A stretch of 15,727 bases of DNA from contig CAITBU010000401.1 of the NCBI GenBank assembly GCA_903890595.1, positions 1 through 15,727 on the forward strand, given 5' to 3'. Positions within the stretch are counted from its first letter, which is position 1, and every line of letters starts with the position of its first letter. The notes under the pieces are model-generated. The model was not told the DNA's origin. It saw only the letters and a list, made by a program, of their open reading frames with translations, and made no database searches. Source of the DNA: an uncultured Holophagaceae bacterium (GTDB taxonomy: Bacteria > Acidobacteriota > Holophagae > Holophagales > Holophagaceae). Positions 12,476 through 15,727 of this stretch are shown here, piece after piece. The position numbers and the translations under genes were made by a program.

Positions 12476-13582
12476 TCAGCGCCCCAGCACCCGGCGGTAG
12501 AGGGCCTCGTACTGATCGACGATGGGCCCCTCGGCAAAGGTGTCCAGGGCGCGCTCCCGGGCGGAGTCGCCCATGCGCTTCCGCAGGTCGTCGTCCTTCA
12601 GGAGGCGCAGAGCGGACTGGGCCATGGCCTCGGTGTCGCCCATGGTCTCGAGGTAGCCATCCACGCCGTGGCGGACCACCTCCGGCAGGCCCCCCACCCG
12701 GCTGGCGATGACGGGCACCCGGTGGCCCATGGCCTCCAGGGCCGCCAGGCCAAAGCTCTCGGTGGCGCTGGGCAGCAGAAAGAGGTCCGAGCAAGCCAGC
12801 ACGGTGCCGATGTCCAGCTGCTTGCCCGTGAAGCGCACCTCCGCCGCCAGGCCGCGATCCCGGCAGTAGGCCTCGGCTTCCACCCGGTCGGGGCCATCCC
12901 CCACCATGACCAGGCGGGCGGGAACCTCCGTGCGGACGCGCTCGAAGACCCTGATGACGTCCATCACCCGCTTCACCGGGCGGAAGTTGGAGATGTGGGT
13001 CAGGACGAAGGCGGCCTTGGGAGCCAGCCAGGCACGGCAGTCCGGGCGCTCAGGGCCCGGGGGCTCCACGAAGTTCCCGATGACGTCGATTTCCCGATCC
13101 ACCCCGAAGGTGCGGAGGGTCTCCTCCCGCAGGTAGTCGGAGACGGCCGTGACGCCGTCGCTCTCCCGGATGGCCATCTTCACCATGGGGAGGTAGCTGG
13201 GATCGCTGCCCACCACCGTGATGTCCGTGCCGTGGAGGGTGGTGACGACCTTGAGGTGCGGGAGGGCCATGCGGGCCAGCAGCGCCGCCATGGCGTGGGG
13301 GATGGCGTAGTGGGCGTGGAGGATGTCCAGGCCGTGGTGCTCGGCCACGTCGGCCATCTTGGAGCCCAGGGCGATGGAGTAGGGGGCGTCCTCGAAGAGG
13401 GGATAGGGCGAGGCCCGGACCTCGTGGAAGCAGAGGCGGTCCTCAAAGCCCACCAGTCGCGGTGGGAGGCTGGGGCTGAGGATGTGTACTTCATGCCCCC
13501 GGACCGCCAGGGCCTTGCCAACTTCGGTGGCCACGACGCCGGAGCCGCCGAAGGTGCTGTAGCAGGAAATTCCGATCCGCAT
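12476..13582 (-). CDS. bshA: N-acetyl-alpha-D-glucosaminyl L-malate synthase BshA (GT4)
   Basis: 368 residues, the usual BshA size. This retaining GT-B glycosyltransferase joins GlcNAc from UDP-GlcNAc to L-malate in the first step of bacillithiol synthesis, in the cytoplasm. The family start MRIGISCYSTFGGSGVVATE is very characteristic, as are HAHYAIPHA, LHGTDITVVGSDPSY and HISNFRPVKR. The nucleotide-binding EX7E motif is E275-SFGLAAL-E283, followed by GLPEVV. The start ATG 13582 is preceded by a G-rich GGGGAGTGAGG. It is divergent from yggT with only 50 bases between them. No bshB or bshC is in the window. A related GT4 with another acceptor is the alternative, but the N-terminus strongly favours BshA. 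Confidence 0.9.
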   Translation of the reverse strand: MRIGISCYSTFGGSGVVATEVGKALAVRGHEVHILSPSLPPRLVGFEDRLCFHEVRASPYPLFEDAPYSIALGSKMADVAEHHGLDILHAHYAIPHAMAALLARMALPHLKVVTTLHGTDITVVGSDPSYLPMVKMAIRESDGVTAVSDYLREETLRTFGVDREIDVIGNFVEPPGPERPDCRAWLAPKAAFVLTHISNFRPVKRVMDVIRVFERVRTEVPARLVMVGDGPDRVEAEAYCRDRGLAAEVRFTGKQLDIGTVLACSDLFLLPSATESFGLAALEAMGHRVPVIASRVGGLPEVVRHGVDGYLETMGDTEAMAQSALRLLKDDDLRKRMGDSARERALDTFAEGPIVDQYEALYRRVLGR

Positions 13583-13632
13583 GTGAAAGCCTCACTCCCC
13601 GCTATGATGAACGGATTACCAGGAATCTGCCC

Positions 13633-13890
13633 ATGACCCTTCTTTTTCGCGTCGCTGACTTCGCCCTGACCGTTCTGGGCTGGCTGCTCATAGCCTCTGC
13701 CCTGATCTCCTGGTTCCCTGTGGACCCAGGCAACCGGTGGGTCAGGCTGCTGCACAAGATCACCGAGCCCATTCTCCATCCCATTCGCGCCATCGTGCCT
13801 TCCATTGGGGGCATCAGCTTCGACATCATGATCGCCGTCGGCATTTTCTATTTGGTGCAGCAGGTCCTTCGGCAGGCGAGCAACTCCTGA
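13633..13890 (+). CDS. YggT/YlmG family small membrane protein
   Basis: 85 residues with two hydrophobic helices (about 5-27 and 58-77) flanking the conserved core ISWFPVDPGNRWVRLLHKITEPILHPIRAIVPSIGGISFDIMI. It is the single-repeat form, as in YlmG, rather than the double form of E. coli YggT. YlmG-type genes lie beside divIVA or in the division-gene region of many bacteria, and roles in cell division or turgor have been proposed. Here divIVA follows after 9 bases, so they form one operon. TATGAT at 13603-13608 is a good -10 candidate for this pair; no clear -35 is seen. The ATG follows a weak CAGGA. Confidence 0.9.
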   Translation: MTLLFRVADFALTVLGWLLIASALISWFPVDPGNRWVRLLHKITEPILHPIRAIVPSIGGISFDIMIAVGIFYLVQQVLRQASNS

Positions 13891-13899
13891 GGTGCTGCC

Positions 13900-14421
13900 A
13901 TGAAGTACACACCGCTCGACATCCAGCGCCGGGAGTTTGACAAGGCCTTCCGGGGCCTGGAGGAAGCCGAGGTCCGTACCTTTCTCCATGAAGTCGCCGG
14001 CGAGTGGGAGGAGGTCCTGGCTGAGAACCAGAAGCTCAAGGAGGAGGTGCTCGACAGCCGGGAGCGCCTGCGTCAGTACCAGGACCAGGACCGCATCTTC
14101 CGCGAGACCCTCCTGCAGGCCCAGCGCACCCGCGAGGATGTGCTGGAGGGCGCCAATCGCGAGCGGGATCTGCTCATCCGGGAGGGCCAGTTCCGGGCCG
14201 AAGAGGTGATGCGCGAGGCCCAGGAGCAGGTGGTGGGCCTCGAGGTGCACCTGCGGGCCCTGAAGCGCGAGCGGCTCACCTTCCTGCGGGAGCTGGACTT
14301 GCTCATGGAGCGCACCCGCCGGCACCTCCAGGAAGAGGCCCCGGACGTCTATCTGGCGGCCCCCCCGACCCTCCGCCTAGAGGCCTTGGACCCCCTGCCG
14401 GACGACGGCTCCGGCGACTGA
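13900..14421 (+). CDS. divIVA: DivIVA-domain protein
   Basis: 173 residues. The N-terminal lipid-binding part MKYTPLDIQRREFDKAFRGL..AEVRTFLHEVA is typical of DivIVA/GpsB. It is followed by a long heptad-rich coiled coil (about residues 30-145, rich in Glu/Arg/Gln/Leu) and a short Pro-rich tail. DivIVA proteins bind curved membrane at poles and septa and recruit partners. Their presence together with an outer-membrane porin gene points to one of the Gram-negative lineages that keep DivIVA. It is co-transcribed with the yggT-like gene and ends at a strong terminator 30 bases downstream. GAGGTG lies before the ATG. Confidence 0.9.
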   Translation: MKYTPLDIQRREFDKAFRGLEEAEVRTFLHEVAGEWEEVLAENQKLKEEVLDSRERLRQYQDQDRIFRETLLQAQRTREDVLEGANRERDLLIREGQFRAEEVMREAQEQVVGLEVHLRALKRERLTFLRELDLLMERTRRHLQEEAPDVYLAAPPTLRLEALDPLPDDGSGD

Positions 14422-14451
14422 GCTGCCCTTTTGTTGTTCTTTTTGCTACAG

Positions 14452-14493
14452 ATACAAAACAGGAGCCCGGCAAGCCGGGCTCCTGTTTTGTAT
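14452..14493. terminator. Bidirectional Rho-independent terminator between divIVA and the porin gene
   Basis: A perfect 20-bp inverted repeat (14452-14471 and 14474-14493) around AA. It has a GC-rich core GGAGCCCGGC/GCCGGGCTCC flanked by A-rich (ACAAAAC) and T-rich (GTTTTGT) arms, so a U-run ends the stem in either direction. It serves both convergent genes, 30 bases after divIVA and 10 bases after the porin stop. Confidence 0.9.
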
Positions 14494-14503
14494 TAGCCAA
14501 GCG

Positions 14504-15727
14504 CTAGAAGTTGTAGCGAACCGAAGCGCCCAGCAGGCTGATCTTGGCATTGATGGAACCATTCAGGCTGCCCCGGGTGGCGCTGATGTCGTAGGGGCTG
14601 GTGCCGGGGGAGAGCATGACCTTGCCGGCGGCCACATACAGGTAGGTGTAGCCCAGATCCAGGGTCACCTGCTTGGACATGACGCAGGAGGCACCGGCGG
14701 AGACCCAGAGACGGTCGTTGTCGGGAATGCGGGGGGTGCGGTGGGCATCATCCACGGCACTCTTATCGAGGGCAGCACCGCAGCGGAGGGTCCACTTCGG
14801 GCTGGCCTTCCAGGCGGTGCCCACGGAGAAGAAGGTGCTGTCCTGCCAGCTCTCATCGGTGATGGAGTCCGGTGCACCGGAGTCGAACTTCACGCGCAGT
14901 TCGCGGAAGCGGGACCAGGTGGTGCGGGCCACTTCCCACTGGATAGAGATGTCAGGGGCCACCTGCCAGTCGATGCCGATGGAGGCCGTGGCAGGGAGGT
15001 TCAGATCAGCGGAGCCACCGCCATTCTTGAGCCCGGCAGCGTTGAGCGCTGCCAGGTCCGTGGAGGGGATGGTGGTGGGGTAGACGAAGGTGGCGTCGCC
15101 CTTGAGGTTCATGTTCATGGAGGCGGCATAGGCCACGCCAATGCGGAGGTCAGGGATCTGGTAGGTGGCGCCGGCCTTCCAGCCGTAGCCCCAGCCGCTG
15201 CCCTTGAGACCGGCGGTGCCGTCCCAGGCGCCCGGCGTGGCATAGCCTGGGGTGCCAAGCACGGCGCTGGGGGCGCCCATGGCGATGGTGGCCACGGGGC
15301 TGTTCTGCAGGGTGCTGGGGGAGGGTGAGACGGTGGAGAGGCCCGCAGCAGCGAGGGCGCCACCGACCTTGAGGGCCAAGGCGGTGCCGAAGTCCACACC
15401 GTTGGAGAGCTCAGCATCGGCCTTGCGCACGATGACGGCAACACCCAGCGTCCAGGCGTTATTCACGCGGATGGCCATGCTGGGGGCGACATCGATGGTC
15501 TTCAAGTCGGACTTCAGGCCGTGGTAGCGGCCGATCCAGTTGGCGTCGTATTCCGTGGTGAGGCCGAAAGGCACATTGACGGAGAGGCCGACCTTCACGT
15601 TCTTGGAGAGGCTGTAGGCGATGTTGAACTCAGGCAGCGCAGCCGGCACAGCTGCGTTTTTGGTGGAGGAACCACCGGAGATAGGGCTCAGGGCCGCGCC
15701 GGTGATGGGGGCAGAGTAGAAGCCCAG
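14504..15727 (-). CDS. OmpP1/FadL/TodX family outer-membrane transporter (5' end outside window)
   Basis: At least 407 codons are open to the right edge; the true start and signal peptide lie beyond it. Family hallmarks are the N-terminal hatch/first-strand region ending ALPEFNIAYSLSKNVKVGLSVNVPFGLTTEYDANWIGRYHG and the SDLKTIDVAPSMAIRVNNAWTLGV segment. Later come GWKAGATYQIPDLRIGVAYAA and P.TASIGIDWQVAPDISIQWEVARTTWSRF, and the closing strand ASVRYNF with a terminal aromatic residue, the usual Omp85/BAM recognition end. FadL-type beta barrels pass hydrophobic compounds such as fatty acids or aromatics across the outer membrane; the substrate here is unknown. A long Ala/Gly/Ser/Pro-rich loop (around 15200-15400) is probably extracellular. 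It is convergent with divIVA and shares its terminator. Confidence 0.85.
   Translation of the reverse strand: MGFYSAPITGAALSPISGGSSTKNAAVPAALPEFNIAYSLSKNVKVGLSVNVPFGLTTEYDANWIGRYHGLKSDLKTIDVAPSMAIRVNNAWTLGVAVIVRKADAELSNGVDFGTALALKVGGALAAAGLSTVSPSPSTLQNSPVATIAMGAPSAVLGTPGYATPGAWDGTAGLKGSGWGYGWKAGATYQIPDLRIGVAYAASMNMNLKGDATFVYPTTIPSTDLAALNAAGLKNGGGSADLNLPATASIGIDWQVAPDISIQWEVARTTWSRFRELRVKFDSGAPDSITDESWQDSTFFSVGTAWKASPKWTLRCGAALDKSAVDDAHRTPRIPDNDRLWVSAGASCVMSKQVTLDLGYTYLYVAAGKVMLSPGTSPYDISATRGSLNGSINAKISLLGASVRYNF

Overview
The window is GC-rich, densely coding bacterial DNA. It combines an outer-membrane FadL-type porin (so a Gram-negative envelope) with a DivIVA homologue, a YggT/YlmG protein, a BshA-type bacillithiol glycosyltransferase and a PilZ protein. 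Together with a complete respiratory lactate-oxidation operon, this mix fits an Acidobacteriota member, perhaps of the Holophagae/Geothrix type. That placement is an inference from gene content; no rRNA gene is present to confirm it.

Layout. 61-684: stand-alone Lon N-terminal-domain protein. 719-794: tRNA with anticodon CAT that reads as tRNA-Ile2 (lysidine type), followed by a string of small hairpins. 885-9515: lactate locus. A divergent GntR/FadR-type regulator (lldR-like, minus strand) faces lctP (lactate permease), a 950-residue FAD/Fe-S D-lactate dehydrogenase, and lutA, lutB and lutC. The order permease, Dld-II, LldE, LldF, LldG is the one known from Shewanella. The dehydrogenase and lut genes overlap at their ends and are probably translationally coupled. 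A strong hairpin-plus-T terminator lies between lctP and the dehydrogenase, and a perfect FadR-family operator lies in the divergent intergenic region. 9552-9628: a second CAT tRNA, elongator tRNA-Met. 9629-10070: a non-coding block of hairpins, nested long direct repeats, a large palindrome that copies the tRNA T-arm in inverse orientation, and a second, inverted copy of the element found after tRNA-Ile2.

10075-11922: a PilZ-domain protein (minus) diverges from an OPA-family (GlpT/UhpC-like) organophosphate transporter (plus). 11935-12475: a weakly coding region with one plausible 63-codon gene, one doubtful cysteine-containing ORF and an AT-rich patch with direct repeats. 12476-13582: bshA (minus), divergent from a yggT-divIVA pair. 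14452-14493: a 20-bp-stem bidirectional terminator separating divIVA from a convergent OmpP1/FadL gene that runs off the right edge.

How the genes work together: LctP imports lactate. Dld-II oxidises the D form and LutABC the L form to pyruvate, passing electrons into the membrane quinone pool. The FadR-type repressor presumably senses lactate. The most unusual items are a bacterial Ig-like (He_PIG) domain fused to the C-terminus of the lactate permease, the tRNA-linked repeat block, and the bracketing of the whole lactate locus by two CAT-anticodon tRNAs and a pair of inverted repeat elements.
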